This document shows positions 1 to 50,454 of a DNA stretch of 64,000 nucleotides, one piece after another. The DNA is from Glandiceps talaboti (taxonomy: Eukaryota; Hemichordata; Enteropneusta; Spengelidae). Numbering within the stretch: the first letter of the stretch is position 1; every line of letters starts with the position of its first letter. The stretch covers positions 6,294,463 through 6,358,462 of the forward strand of contig NC_135551.1 in NCBI RefSeq assembly GCF_964340395.1, given 5' to 3'. Under the pieces are notes generated by a model. It saw only the letters and a list, made by a program, of their open reading frames with translations. It was not told the DNA's origin and did not search any database. The translations under genes were made by a program, and so were the position numbers.

Positions 1-2280
1 GCGAAAAAAGAAATTCCAGCATGGGCGTAGGATCCGGAGAAACAAAATAATTCGCAGGCAAGGAAAAAATGTTGACTGTCCACCAATGTTCCAAACCCTA
101 GCCCCGAAAACGAAATCTATAAATTTCGTCAATGTAGGGAGGTGAACAAGGTCTTGAACCAGACGTGTTATTTAAGTGTTTATGTTGCATCGACATTTGG
201 TCGAATGGCATCGGCCTAACTGATGTTTATGTCGCATTTCACAATGGAAAACTGCTAGTGGCAAATGATATATTTTTATCTCAATGGCTAAGGCCCCTTA
301 ATAAATTTGTGAACTTGATGTGTCCCAATGTTTAAACAAATATTTTGTTTTAGGGGCCACAGAACCTGGTGATGCGCTTTCAAGATCATTCATTCTTTTA
401 CTGTGATGCATCACCTAAAAGTGTTTTATATTTGGAACAGTGCTAGTAATGTGCAACAAATGGATTTATTGCTTCTTTTCATGTCATTTCAACGACGATA
501 TAAATGTTTGTGTACATGTAACTTTGAAAAAACCCACAATGAATTCAAACAATTCACACAGGGATGTAACAAAATATACAAATTTATAAATACTCTTATG
601 AATACTTGTCGGTAGGAATAATATGTGTCCGCAGTACATCTTAACTGCGCAAAATGCAAAAGAATCACGTATAAGTCTAACTGACGTTTAGATATGAAAA
701 TACATATTTTACTAAAAACAAGATACAGCTTAATGTAATATGCAATACCTCATAGATGTCATAACTCAGAGTGAGAAATTAAAGTTTCAAATGGCAGGGA
801 TTGAGACAGAACAGAATACGAACATGCTTTTTTTCCACTTTTAAACAAATCAACCATAACGACCAAAAGGTATCAACAGCGCAAGAAATAACAAACACAC
901 TGATACTAGACAAATTGCATTTTTCAAATAGAGTACATTAATTTTATTTAGAATGGCTAAAAAGAAAGAAAACTACACAATGTTATAAGCAGATAATGAC
1001 AACTTGTTCCTAAACCACAACAAATAATAGCATATATATGTTAAAATAGGATATAAAAACAAACCAATCAGTGCTGCCTTAAAAGACAAAGGGCAGCAGC
1101 ACTGGTTAACCCACCCAATGAAGACATATTTATAGACATGCATTCAATCCTATGTAATGAACAAAAACAGTAACGGGATATTAATAGAATCAAGAGGCAT
1201 TTTTTAGAGATACCAAAACTATTGGTAAGAAGACAAAAAGATTTAGGAAAACAGCATCTCAAATACTGTCAGCATCAAAGCTGTATAATTATGGTGTAGC
1301 CTACGATTGGAACTAGATATTATTTCTGAGTGATCATCTGAACATAAACGGTGATCTAAAATCACACAGTGAAAACAGAATCTTCTCCTTACACAGAATA
1401 TTATGTCTAATAGAATGAATATTTAAAAAAAACCACAGCCCACGAATGGTACCCTCGCTCAGGTTTGACAACTTATAATGACGTCCATCTGATTTTTAAG
1501 GTCAAGACCTATCGAAAAACATATTACTTGCATACTTTAAAGCGAAAAAACTTCTAAACATCTTGATGATAATTACATTAATTAATTAGGATGCTACGTA
1601 TTGTCTAACTTACTTTGAAGGGGTTTGATGATTGAAAAGTTATGTTCACTCAAAATCAAGTGTCAATAATTATTTATGAACAAAAAATATAATGTAGGCT
1701 TACTAATGTATAATTGTTTTACGTGTTAATTACACTAATTAACACTTGTTTAGCGTTCATGTTTATCTAACAGGGGGGTATTTAATGATGAGAGGAAGGT
1801 ATTCAAGTACTCCCATACCTAATGATAAGCACACTACTCACAGAAGCGTTCAAAAATGTATACCTATTGTACGTTGCATGTAATCTGTTTAAATTCAGTA
1901 GGAATGGTTTTACGATTATACAGTGACTCAGAAATAATTCGTCACATTCAGACTACCCATATCCATAGACGTGTTACTTGCATGGGTTTTTGAACAAATG
2001 GTATTTCATGAATATTATTTTTTTCACTCTTTATGCTAATTAAGAAACGTCATATTTCAACATGTTCCACCACTTAGATTTTTAAAGACTTTTGATGTAT
2101 TCATAAAATTCTGAGCAAGATGCACTAACATGTAACAATTATTTATGTTGCAATTATGTCGACGTTCGGCCTACATTTCCGCTAGATTCACTGGACCAAT
2201 AAAAAATTGATTTTGATTTTCTGAGGCGTTGTTAACCAAAATTGTCATTGTCAATCTCATCTATATCGCAACTAATTTTT
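1..2280. other. 3' flank of the P2X gene, no gene recognised
   Basis: AT-rich single-copy-looking sequence. The short open frames at 403-615 (+) and 1068-1262 (-) have no recognisable domain or splice context. I see no RNA gene and cannot place the polyadenylation site. Confidence 0.5.
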
Positions 2281-2300
2281 TTTTAATGGAGAGAAATTAA

Positions 2301-2352
2301 CACACACACACACAAACGCGCGCGCGCGCGCGCACGCACGCACACGCACACA
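2301..2352. repeat. CA/CG alternating purine-pyrimidine tract
   Basis: (CA)n passes into an uninterrupted (CG)n run and then CACG/CACA repeats. Such tracts can adopt Z-DNA. Confidence 0.9.
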
Positions 2353-2651
2353 GTTACACACATGTTGCTTTGGATGTGATACTCGTCACGACATGCGTAC
2401 TACCGTGCTACAGATGATAATGATGTAAGCTTGTACAATCGTCTGTTAAGTCTTGGATTATGTTTGAAATCAGCAAGAGATCATTCGATATACTAATATT
2501 TATATTATGTGTGCCACTTTTTCCGGCAATTTTTATAAAAAGGTTTCCAAAATTACATGCTTACATGTAAGCGTTTTGAAAGGGAATACCGAACTTACTT
2601 CACTTATTAATTTATCTACAATGATAAAGTAGACAAAGCATTACAATACTG

Positions 2652-39696
<37,045 letters not shown>

Positions 39697-39699
39697 CTG

Positions 39700-41520
39700 G
39701 AACCAAATAATGCTTGAAAATGACAAAGTTATAAAAGAAAGTTTACAATTATGATGAATAGGAAATAGAATGATATATCTTGAGAATGCCCATTTCAAAT
39801 TCGATTCCAGATAATTTGGTATATGTATCATAGACAATATATCGCACGTGTCTGATATACCATCATTTGCATAATTAATGAATTATTTCTTCAGAGCTCT
39901 TCAATAAATATCGATTTTTGACGGGCAATATATTTATTTTATAAAGTTAAACCTACCTTTTCATTTGTAGATTTACAACACATTTTAGAAGTGAAACTTA
40001 CACAAATATTGCTGCGATAACGCACGCGACTGCAATCTACTTGATCACGCTAAGACAGTAAATGAATCTCGACTTGAAAACTGTTTTGTTAACTTTAGAA
40101 TATGACAAACACTCCTCTTTCAAATAGTGCAGTGTACTAGTTCTGCAGTCCATCTTCCGTAACCAGTTGTACTATGCGAAATGAAACGAAATTGACACAT
40201 GGGTAACTATATCGCTAATAATACATATGAGTCCAAACTGAGCATGCCCAGATGGAATTATTTGTGGTGGTGGTGGTGGTGGTGGTGGTGGTGGTAATAC
40301 CTAATCTGGGATGACTGGAGGAATATTACATGTGTTGTGTTGCGTTGTGTTGTGCTGAGCTGTGATGTGTTGTGTTACTTGTGTTGTGTTGCACTGTGTT
40401 GCACTGTGTTGTGAGGTAGAGTTACCATCGGTCACTATCGTAAGTTTGCTCTTTTGGCCATGTTATACACTACTTTGATTGAAGTGTCAGTAAACTGCAA
40501 TCGGGGTTATGGAAGTTTATAAATAAATGTGTATTATAAAAATAACTTCTCTCAGCAAAAAAAAAACATTGATAGCAAATTTACTCAACGCAATTTATAA
40601 TCCTTTGGTGAATACTGACCTCTTAGCTAAACTGTGCATTTAATTCAAATCGCTAAACCGTTTGAATGTAAGCTAATGTATAACATACTAATGTTCAATA
40701 TATGAATGGTATCCTAATACAAGTATGTAGTGTTAACTTATCACTTACAACACTACAAAGTGAAACAAAACGTACCGTACCAGGTACAGAGGTTTAAATT
40801 CATCACCTAAGATCATTTCAAATCACAAGATTTTTAAAATTATGCTACACAGTTTATGGCGTTGTTTGGATGTATGGTGTACTTTCGTACATTGTAAAAG
40901 TGCCCACATAAACACCAGTCCATAATAAAATCTGCCGAAATAGCAAGACATCACAAATAATTCTGATGATGTGACCATGTCTATATATTTTCTATACCAT
41001 GACATTTTCTGTCCCTCAATATACATACTTGAGTGATTAAATATGTTATTTTGTTGAGGATTATTGAGGCAACGTACATTTTCACTGTCGTTTCTATAAC
41101 ATTACAAACAACTCCACTCTATTCCTCATCTGATTTGTAAATTAATGCCCAAGTATACATGTATATAATGGACGATGACAAATATCAGAATCATAAAAGA
41201 AACGTGTGCTGTGAATAATGTAGATTACGTTTCTGCATAATATAACTAACAGTTATGTCTATGTACCATTCAAACTTACATGTGTCCTTTCAGGAGTAAT
41301 TTATCAAACATTTTAGTTCAGAATCTTAAATACCCTATGTACATGTTATAGCATAAGATATTTGAGATTTACCTAAGTTAGAAATGACAATTTGTAATAA
41401 AACACGAAGTCAGTTGATAGCCTGACCTGGTGTTAACTTCGTGACATACGTGTGCTGTAGTTTGAAGTCATTGGTCTATTATCGTAACATTGTAGCGAGT
41501 ATCGAGGCATCCCTGTACCC
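39700..41520. other. Upstream of P2X exon 2; no exon found
   Basis: The missing P2X N-terminal exon would be expected here or further upstream. I searched the minus strand by eye for a Thr-Pro-x-x-Val / Gly-x3-Arg-x2-Gln TM1 pattern without success. It contains (GGT)n at 40264-40294 and GTGTTGT-type repeats at 40330-40410. Confidence 0.4.
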
Positions 41521-41524
41521 CTAG

Positions 41525-41861
41525 AAATTGTTACACTATTTGAATATTTGGCGTACGGTACGCGATAGTAGTAGTCTGAGCTCTTTTAAACGTAAATGCA
41601 AATTTCACTTTTTTACATAATGTGTAAATAATTCCCAATTGTCTATTTGTGTCAGCTGCTTTTGTCCATGTTTTTATTTGTCATGTATGTCATGTTTAAT
41701 TGTATTTTACATATGTTCTGGCATTTTCCTGTGATATTTTAATGTAATATTTAATGTATATATTGTAAATATTTTAAAGATACTCGACATTGTGTGAGAA
41801 GAGCCTTTGGCTCAACAATTTATCGAGTTTAAATAAAGTCAAATAATAATAATAATAATAC
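41525..41861 (+). mobile_element. 3' end of a non-LTR retrotransposon
   Basis: The last coding residues VRDSSSLSSFKRKCKFHFFT and a stop near 41619 are followed by a 3' UTR with CTTTGGCTCAACAATTTATC and the tail TTTAAATAAAGTCAAATAAT-AATAATAATAATA. The Ser-Phe-Lys-Arg-Lys-Cys-Lys ending followed by a short AT repeat tail is typical of CR1/Jockey-like elements. The rest of the element is absent (5' truncation). Confidence 0.75.
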
Positions 41862-42469
41862 CGACCACTGATGACATAGTGCAGTTGAATTTCTCAGTTG
41901 TGGAAGTACGGTTTTGACATTTATATTGTCGATAATTGAAAGTTTTTTTTTACATGTTTACAATTACTTTCCTATGTTTGTTGGTACAGTAACATTCCTA
42001 AATCATCCAGTTGAATTGAGAAATCGCGATGTTCGGCAACATGTAAACAAAACAATTGCAACGCAAGTGATGAGTGTATTCAGTTATTCATAGCCCGTAA
42101 TTTCGTTATGTATTAAAATTGACGTTTTTCTTTGGAAAAAATCCACTTTAGGTGACTTTTAAATATATTCAGATCAAATCTTACAATTTTGAGATACGTG
42201 CGTTACCGATTACCGTAACATGGTACTCGCAGAGAGCCCGCGTGTTGCCTTTTCTTCGCAAAGCAGGCATTGCCGTAATGTACGATAGCTGTGTTCATAT
42301 GTGTGTTTCGATCGATCTCGACTCGATGGTGTACATCCTTGACCTTGTTGCGATCGGCTTTGTTTATCTTCAAGTTGTGGGTAAGGCCATGGAAGTATAA
42401 ACCACGGTAACACCTATGTCTTTGTTTTGACATCATGCAAGTTCATTGCTTCATCATTGGCAATATATT

Positions 42470-45086
42470 AGGGCGGCCCTTTTTATTTTTCTGTTTCTCA
42501 TCTCCCGACCGACCCTAATTTGCAGCTCCGACATCAGAAAAAAAAAAGTTTTTTTTTTATTTCCGACCGACCCCTGAGCACAGCAAAATTGTAAGGTTCC
42601 TCATGGCGTCTTAGACCAGTTCTGCCGAGGCCACGACCTTGCGACATTGGCCCCCTATAATTACAAATGACGCAATAATTTTCCCACCTTGCGTCATTTT
42701 ACGGCAGGCATCAAAATTATCTAAGTCCGTCCACGGCCGGACCAGGCCAGGCTCTGACTCGACGTCAATCCCACAAGAGGGATACTGACTGCATAAGGGA
42801 AAGTTTTGTTGACATCATATAGGATACAGTGACAACGCGCAGTTCTATTGTTAACATAATAAATGCCACAAAAAGATCAACTTTGATAACCTTAATCTAC
42901 AAATTGAAACATTAGAGGGAGTAGATGAGACGTCGAAATGGACGTCTCTCGTCACATGTTTTGTCTATCGTCACTGTCGTGACCTCTGACCTACTCTCTG
43001 ACCTACTCACTGACGTGTGCGAAACACTGAACTTGCTACCGGAATGCGGAACATCTATTATATCTGCCACAGCTCAGAAGCCTGAGTAAACCAAATTTAT
43101 GGTACAGGTTGTGATTTTCATTTGTTGATGGGTTAAATTAAATGAGTACATGAGTATTTTGATTCCGAAAAAGTTGTGTTAGGGGATCTTGTTGCATGAT
43201 GTTGACAGTGACACATGTGAATGTTGGGCACTGAATCAATGCGTAATCACTGGCATGGCCACTATATAGACGGCCGATGCATGTGCGCCCGGTCACACAT
43301 GAAGAACGAACTTGTTGTGCAAATCAGAAAAAAATAATGTGGTATTTACAGAGCATCCCAACTTTGACGTTGTTGATAGTTTCAGTTAAAGATTCAAGTT
43401 CTGAATTTCAAGGACACCTAATGTCAGCTTTCCGTATCAAGTTTACGGTATGTAACTATGCTCATTTGATATAGCAGGACCAAATCATGATACACAGCCA
43501 GTAACGGTTATAAAAAATAAATTATTTTAAAGTTTGTTTGACTATTATTTGTAAGTTTTTCGTTCACATTTGGTACTTTTTAAAGTCAGGGATTTTTTTT
43601 CTTCCAAATGTCATGAATTTGAAGAGGAAATGATAAACACAGCAGTGTACTAACAATTTTAAAAATGAAACAAGTGGTTACAAGTTTAGGATTTCTCAAA
43701 GTTTTTATTCAATCATATGTTCACTGTGACTTATTTTGAAGTTGTTCTTTGACCTTGTCTGAAAAAAGGGAATTATAAATTTGAGCACAGCTATTCATTG
43801 ATATTCAGATTAAAAATTGTGACTAACTGGCTGTCCAATCTTTCTAAACAATATATAATATACTCTGTAGAAATGACTTAAAATTACATAATCTTAATTG
43901 CCTTCTTTTTATAAGGTGTAATGTGTAGTACACAATTTTCAAAAAATAGCTTACTGGGAACTGTTATCATGAATGGAATTTTTTAATGTAGTTATTAGGT
44001 AATGGTCTATACGTAATGGAATATCTCAGACCACAGTATCTCTATAGTGGTCTGGGATAATTTATATGAATATTTCATAGACAATAATAATTGACCCCAC
44101 TCCCTGTCAAATGACACCACTTTTTGCAACAAGGGGCCTTTGTCTCCACTTGTTGGAAACCTTGGCAGAACACTGCCGTCTACCCCCCCCCCCCCCACCC
44201 CCACCCCTTTGTTACATCAGAGCAGCATGTGTCTTTCATCATGGCTGAAGCCGTTGAGGTTTGATGAGGGACAGGGCTCGAAATTAATACAGTCGCGCGG
44301 TACATTTTGCTGCAATGTAATAATAGCTCAGAATATTTCCATCGTTTTCAAAATTATGCTTAAAATTGGTAAAAGTCATACAGCATTCCTAATTTCGAGA
44401 CCAGTTTTTAGCTTTAAATCAGTTATACAATGTATCATCGGGGAAATGATCGACTTCATGACCCATGACATGCATGATTCCGATGTTTACATTATTACTT
44501 GTAATTACTTTTAAACAGTAAATCCCAAAGGAGTTCTGAGTTCTAGAAATGTTTACATGTTATCTGGTGGATTATTTTGACAAGTTCACACTGAAGAAAA
44601 ATGTTTCATAGAAGTAATGATTTATATAAATAAAAATTCATCTCGCACACTGATGACAATCACGTAAGTGTTTCAAAAAGTTACACACTGAAGTTCAAAT
44701 TGGATAACTTGAAAAAATTGTTAACGATGGCAATACCACTTTGATTAATAGGACGAATGTATTAGTACTCCTGATAATATCATACAATAGTTCATGGCTA
44801 CAGATATGCACCCATCAGGATGATAAGTATTCAATCATCTTCTTACAAAGTTGTTCTACGGACTTGTCAACCTTGCTAAAATGAAGGAAAGAGACTTGTA
44901 ACAAGGAATTCAATAAAGAGAGGAGAAAAGGAGTTGTAGAGAGCCTGACAGGACAGAAAGGAGAGAGAATAGAACTGAAAAAATACAGATTTTTTTTCTT
45001 GCCCCCTTTTTTTATTTCGCCCGCCCGCCCCGCCTGACTATTCCATTGGAGATGAGAAACAAAAAAACAAAAAACTCACCCTTACA
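42470..45086. mobile_element. Candidate TIR element with TTA duplication
   Basis: The left end GGGCGGCCC...TTTCTGTTTCTCATCTCC and right end GGAGATGAGAAACAAAAAAA...CTCACCC are imperfect inverted repeats flanked by TTA. Internal CCGACCGACCC and CGCCCGCCCGCC tracts lie near the ends. The interior (2.6 kb) has no recognisable transposase. It is less certain than 12416-14038 because the ends are only partly matched. Confidence 0.45.
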
Positions 45087-45089
45087 ATA

Positions 45090-48000
45090 TGGTCACCGAC
45101 TTACCGTGCGTGATTATATATGAGCATTTACTTACAAGGTAGTGTTTTTACCTGTCTTGTTTCCAGAGTTTAATTACGTCTTGCCGACGCCTAACATGTT
45201 GTGGTAGTCGCTGTAAATTAGTTTTGAAAATGTTGCTTTCAGTCTAGTCATTGCTTTTAGTTATTTTGTAATCCAGCTTATTTGTTTATGGTCAAGTTTT
45301 CCCGAATAATAGTTGTAACATTTGTTTATGGAAAACCGGCGGAACGGAGTGCCGGGACAGTGTCTTTATTATATGCGTGTAAAAGTCCATTGTTAATTTA
45401 TTACAGGTTCCGGGCCGTGCGTGAAGCAAGTAACTTTGCACTCTAGACTAGAGCCCGGGTTCAGAAAATGTATCGGCTGATATAAATTTACCGGTTTAAC
45501 TTCACACAGACACTTAGGCCATTCTCATTTTCGCGCCTTTTTGCAAGTTTCCAGTCACGTAAAACACTTTGTAAATACTTGTTAGTATGTGTCAAAAGTA
45601 TTAATTGTTGCATTTTTGGTGTGGAACAGTACATTCCATACATGAGGTTTATTTTCAGTGTTTCTTTTCTTTGTCATACAATAAACAGCTAAAGACTAGT
45701 TAGTAGTTTATTTCTTTCTTTTTTTATAAAATGCTATTTTCAGTCAATCTTGAAGTGTTAATTTTACACAAATGTTTATGACCCCCCCAAAAAAAAAAAA
45801 AAAAAATAATAATAATAATAATAAATAAAAACAAATCACATTTGGTGTAAAAATATTCAAGAATAAATCTAGGTTTTCTTGCACCTAGAAAGTCTGAAGT
45901 ACTAGTGTGTGTCAATTAAGCAACATAATCATAATTTAATCATAAATTGACAGTTTGATTTGCTGTATTTTATATCATTGAAATAGCTTGCTCCAAAATA
46001 ACCAACTTCCGAGACAATGCCTTGCTGCATCATCCATTAAATTCCCATTTCAGCATTCTTGAGGAAACCAAATTTGTCCTGTACTCTTCTAATGGAAAGT
46101 GTGTTTGCTAAGGGTTTGAAACCCTGGTAACAAGAAGTAGCAAATCTGGTAAAACTGGCAGTTTCCCCAGATACTATTTACAAGGATTGTGGTGGGATGG
46201 GGAACCCTGGTAAAATGAAAGGGGAACTCAGGTAGATTTTGCCTACTTACCAGCCTTAACAAAAAACACTGAAACAACACTCCCACAGCTCTGTCTCCTT
46301 CCTTTTACCTGTGCCAGAGCCTCTATATGTAGGTTATGAAGTAAGTAAATGTTACCATTTTTCTCACACATTTACCATATATCTTCATAAAATACAAGGG
46401 CAAGGTTCAATTGGTAAATCATAAATGACTGAGCATGTACAATTGCAGGTCATTCATTGAAATAAATTGAAAATGATTATTTTTTCTTGTTCTGTGCCTG
46501 AAAAAATGGGGTGGGTGCTATTTCAATGTGTCCAAGCTCTGTCTGTGTAAAGCCATATATCAAACATGCAATGGCCAATTTTATTTAAAACCTTGATTAT
46601 TTCACACCCAACATTTGACACTTTTTATTTACATACCAAAACCAGTCAAATGTCTCTTGTTGAGAAAAATGTGTTGATCACTTTTGCCATTATTTGTAAT
46701 TTGTGATGTAATTTTATTTGAATTGTCGATGATATTCTTCATATAAAAATATCTAATTTAGTGTCATCACTGGCTGCATCAGAACACTACACTGTGAAAT
46801 CTTTGTAAATTAACAGCTCAGACTAGCAAAAAAAGGTTATGTCAGTATTGATTGTGTGTGTATTGATTGTATTTTTTTTTCACTTTATTTCAATCATAGC
46901 ATTTTGAGTGGTGCCTGACCATTTCTTGTTTATTGTCAATTATGTTTTTTTTGTTTCTCTTGCAGCCTGCATGTAGCAGATGCATGGAGTATTGCACGCT
47001 TGTTTTTTTAGAACCTACATGTGTTTCTCTATTCATTTCCTATACCAAGCTGAACATTAGTAGGACAGGTTGAAGGGGTGGTGAAAAGAATTGTAGATTA
47101 TGAAAACTTATCACTTGTCCAGTGAGTCCACATAGTTGATAGTTTCTGTGGTCTAAATATGAACCTTTGCAATCGATTTATATTTTCATTTGCTTATTGT
47201 CATTGTCAACAAATATTACTCACCAAGTTTATGCAGGTACAAAACAGTTCTGGCCATAATATACTGGACAATATTAATTGTCATGACCTAATTAAAATTA
47301 TTATACATATATAAAAATAATATAGCATAACATGATTTTTTTGGCTCATGATCAGTTATTATAAGTAGAATCACATAATATTGTGACATGCCAATATGAA
47401 GAATTTTTGTTCTAACCTTTATATAAATATCAATATTAATTTTTTTTATTTCAACATTTATATAAAATATTGCGAAATATTTCATCTTGTGCATGTCCCA
47501 TGTCAATATATTTCTTTTACTTCTACTTGTACATCTACTATATTTCCTCCAGTAGCACTAGTATTTGTTTATTTTTTTCACAGAACTATTTTAAAATAAA
47601 ATCATGGAAAAATTTGCTGTTGATTCGATGATCTAACCTAAAAAATCATGCAATTTATTATTGACCAGTGATGAATGATATATAATTTCTTGATAGACTA
47701 AAGCAAGTTGTATCAAGGACAGCTGGTCCAAATTGTTTCTAGAAAGACATCTCTCTAACTGCTACATTGTTTATAGTTTTCAAGACTTGTTGGCACCATA
47801 CCATACAATGTAACCAAAATCCCATCAGACACGTGGATAAACACATACTTTGGTCTTTGTAACATTAGTAATCTTTCTACTAAGTTTCATGTAAATTCAT
47901 TGATAATTCTTTGAGATATAACTGCAAAGTAAACAAGCCAAGGTGAAATGATAATCTGTCTAGTCAGCATATACTTTTACTGTATTGTTCCATAAACAAG

Positions 48001-49080
48001 GCTTTTTCCCCTTGCCTTTCATATTGCCGTACTCAGATTAGATAGTGTTATTGTGAGTGTAATAAAGATTGATTGTTTCAATAGATTTCAACCGAGTGGT
48101 GTTGCTGAAGAAGTTGTTTAGAGCTCAGCACCTCCTTGTACATCCATCAAGATCGCTGTCCAAGCTATGTCTCCTCTAGTCTCGCTTCACTTCTCGGGTC
48201 ATTTTCGCCTGTTTTTCAAGTTTTTGATTCACATGAAGGTTTGAGTACTCCCAATACGAAATATAATGAAAAATAATAATTTAGGTTACCCTGTGAATTC
48301 TTTGTGATGCTGGGTAAAAAGTGTCCCCCCCCCCCTTTGGAAACGCACGTCCCAGACTTTTTGAGAGCGATTTCATACCCTGTCTTCATATGAGTATGAG
48401 TGCGCTTCCTCGTCCTTCCTAGCAACGCGCGTTGTCGAGTTTGCAGACATGAGAGTTGCCAGTAACGCATGTGACTGGTAAACAACGCCTATGTCTGGTT
48501 CATATTCGTTTTACGCCTGCGCATTTTGCACACGTTACAATTTGTTATTCACATGTGTCACTTGTACAGAATTGTCTGTGTTCCAGTCTAGATGTATACA
48601 TTACGAGAGCGTAGTGCTAGTGCGAACTTTCACGGTAAGTTGACCCCTGTTCTTTCATCGACAAAAATGTACATGTGTCACTAATAGAAAAACTATGCGT
48701 GGGTCTGGATCACAACAACTTGTGTGCTTATAATTATACACTATTCCATGATGGTAATATTCTACTCTATTTCGATCGTAATACAAAATAATGAATATTG
48801 GCAGCTGAATATTCCGGAGCAATCGCCGGCAACTATAACTTTGAATATTGTATATACTACCTAAACAACGTCATTATTTTGTATGATCATCATAGCATCC
48901 TTGAATTGAATCTTAGCTCACGTCACAAGGGACTGATTCTCCATTGTCAGAAACATTTCCCTTATCAAGCAGGACATGCAGTTTAGAAAGTAGTGTGTGT
49001 GTGTCACTAGTATAGACCCATCCCTATGCATTGTATCACTCTGAGTTGTAACACATAAACACAGATAAAGAAAAGATTAC
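45090..49080. other. No gene recognised
   Basis: AT-rich. A donor-like TTTCACG|GTAAGT at 48630 and an acceptor TTTCTCTTGCAG at 46965 are isolated. A GTGTAATAAAGATTGATTG stretch at 48056-48074 resembles a LINE 3' end but nothing coding precedes it. Confidence 0.4.
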
Positions 49081-49099
49081 GAGGTGTTACATTCAATTA

Positions 49100-50350
49100 A
49101 ATGCCTTTATTATCCGTATATGATTATGAATGCAGAAATTTGTCATAATGCTCAAAATACACTGTATTGTACAGAGCAATTAACACAAGTATAATTAACA
49201 TTCTGTGGGTTTAAAATGGGCCATAACTCAAATGAGTTTTGAATAAACACAGCTGTTGGAACGAACTTGTTTTGAAGAGAACCATGCAAGATTGTGTATA
49301 CATAGACAGTTTTCTGAGCTTTCCTAGTGACTAGCATCATAGCATGGCATTGATACTAGTTCTACAGGAATCTTAGGAGTACACCATCTCCCCAACTCAA
49401 TATAAATATTATAATTCTAAATTCTAAATTTAGTCACTAGTTTTGTACAAACCGGATTTTTAATTTGCAGAAGATATTTCTCAAAACCAAAAGCTGTTTT
49501 AAATAATCTAAATGTTCTCATTTTGTTTTTATCAGTACAGTTGTACTTTTTTTCTTTTAATGTTATGTAAATCCCTGTACCATGATTTACAAAATTCTAG
49601 AGTAGACATAACATTATGATGAACCGTCCTAGTAGAATTAAACCTGCAAAGATTTGACCACACACTGTTCTCATTATATTTAACAAGTAAGTTTCTTATA
49701 ATAAAATATAAATGCCCCATTTTGAGTAAAGCATAGGACAAATGTAGACTGCTCACAATATAAACAATCTCCATCAACAATTAATCTATACCAATACTTT
49801 AACAGAAGTTTAATGACAGTGAAATTAGTGGGACCACATTTTGATACCTTATAAGAAACCCAAAGTACAAATCTATAAAAAGAAAAAAAAAACATCAACA
49901 AGAAAATTTCTCAATTTCATAACCCCAAACTTCACAGCTGTAAGTCATAATAGCAACAATTAAACAATCAAAGAGATCTAAAGCCACATCAATAGAAATA
50001 CTCTAGTTAGAAGAAATAGTTATACATAAACTTAAAACAGCTCTCGTGGATTTAAACTTAAAGTTAGTGAAGTTTTGTGTAAATGTACTGTTAGAAGAAA
50101 TAATGATACCAAGAAAACAGTATTCTCTTAGTCTTACATTGTCGAGAGTAAAATTACCAAAATAAAATTTCGCACCCTTAAATTAATGGATTTCCTGTAT
50201 TTACATATGACTGTGATTTCTTAACGTTGATTTTTATTTCCTACTTTGTACAAAAATAATGTAATTTATCTAAGCAACTTTGCAACTCAACTTTAATTTC
50301 TAGTAGTAGAGACTCATCAGCATATAAAAAACAATTCAGAGACACACTTG
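49100..50350 (-). mobile_element. Non-LTR retrotransposon pol remnant
   Basis: Reading down the minus strand with several frame changes: NCFLYADESLLLEIKVELQS then CLDKLHYFC (the Tyr-Ala-Asp-Asp box has become YADE), FLGIIISSNSTF, SCEVWGYE, LKTAFGFEKYLLQIKN, KLVTKFRI and Ile-Glu-Leu-Gly-Arg. The last parts match the C-terminal region after the RT in many LINEs (Gly-Phe-Glu-Lys-Tyr-Leu, Leu-x-Lys-Phe-Arg-Ile, Ile-Glu-x-Gly-Arg). It ends with AATAAAGGCATTTAATTG near 49090. Stops and frameshifts are many. Confidence 0.8.
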
Positions 50351-50454
50351 TAAGATTCACAGGGCTATCATTCTTGACAAAACATGCTCTTTCCAAACTG
50401 GTTGATTCTAAATCAATTCTTTTCTTCTTGTTTTTGACCTTCCTTCACCAATCT

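Noticed and set aside
42152-42413. Overlapping open frames on both strands, one ending at a donor-like GTTGTGG|GTAAGG
   Set aside because: I tested it as the missing P2X TM1 exon; neither strand gives the Thr-Pro / Arg-x2-Gln / TM pattern.
44140-44514. 124-codon plus-strand frame
   Set aside because: It starts in a poly-C/Pro run and has no known domain; it lies inside the candidate TIR element.
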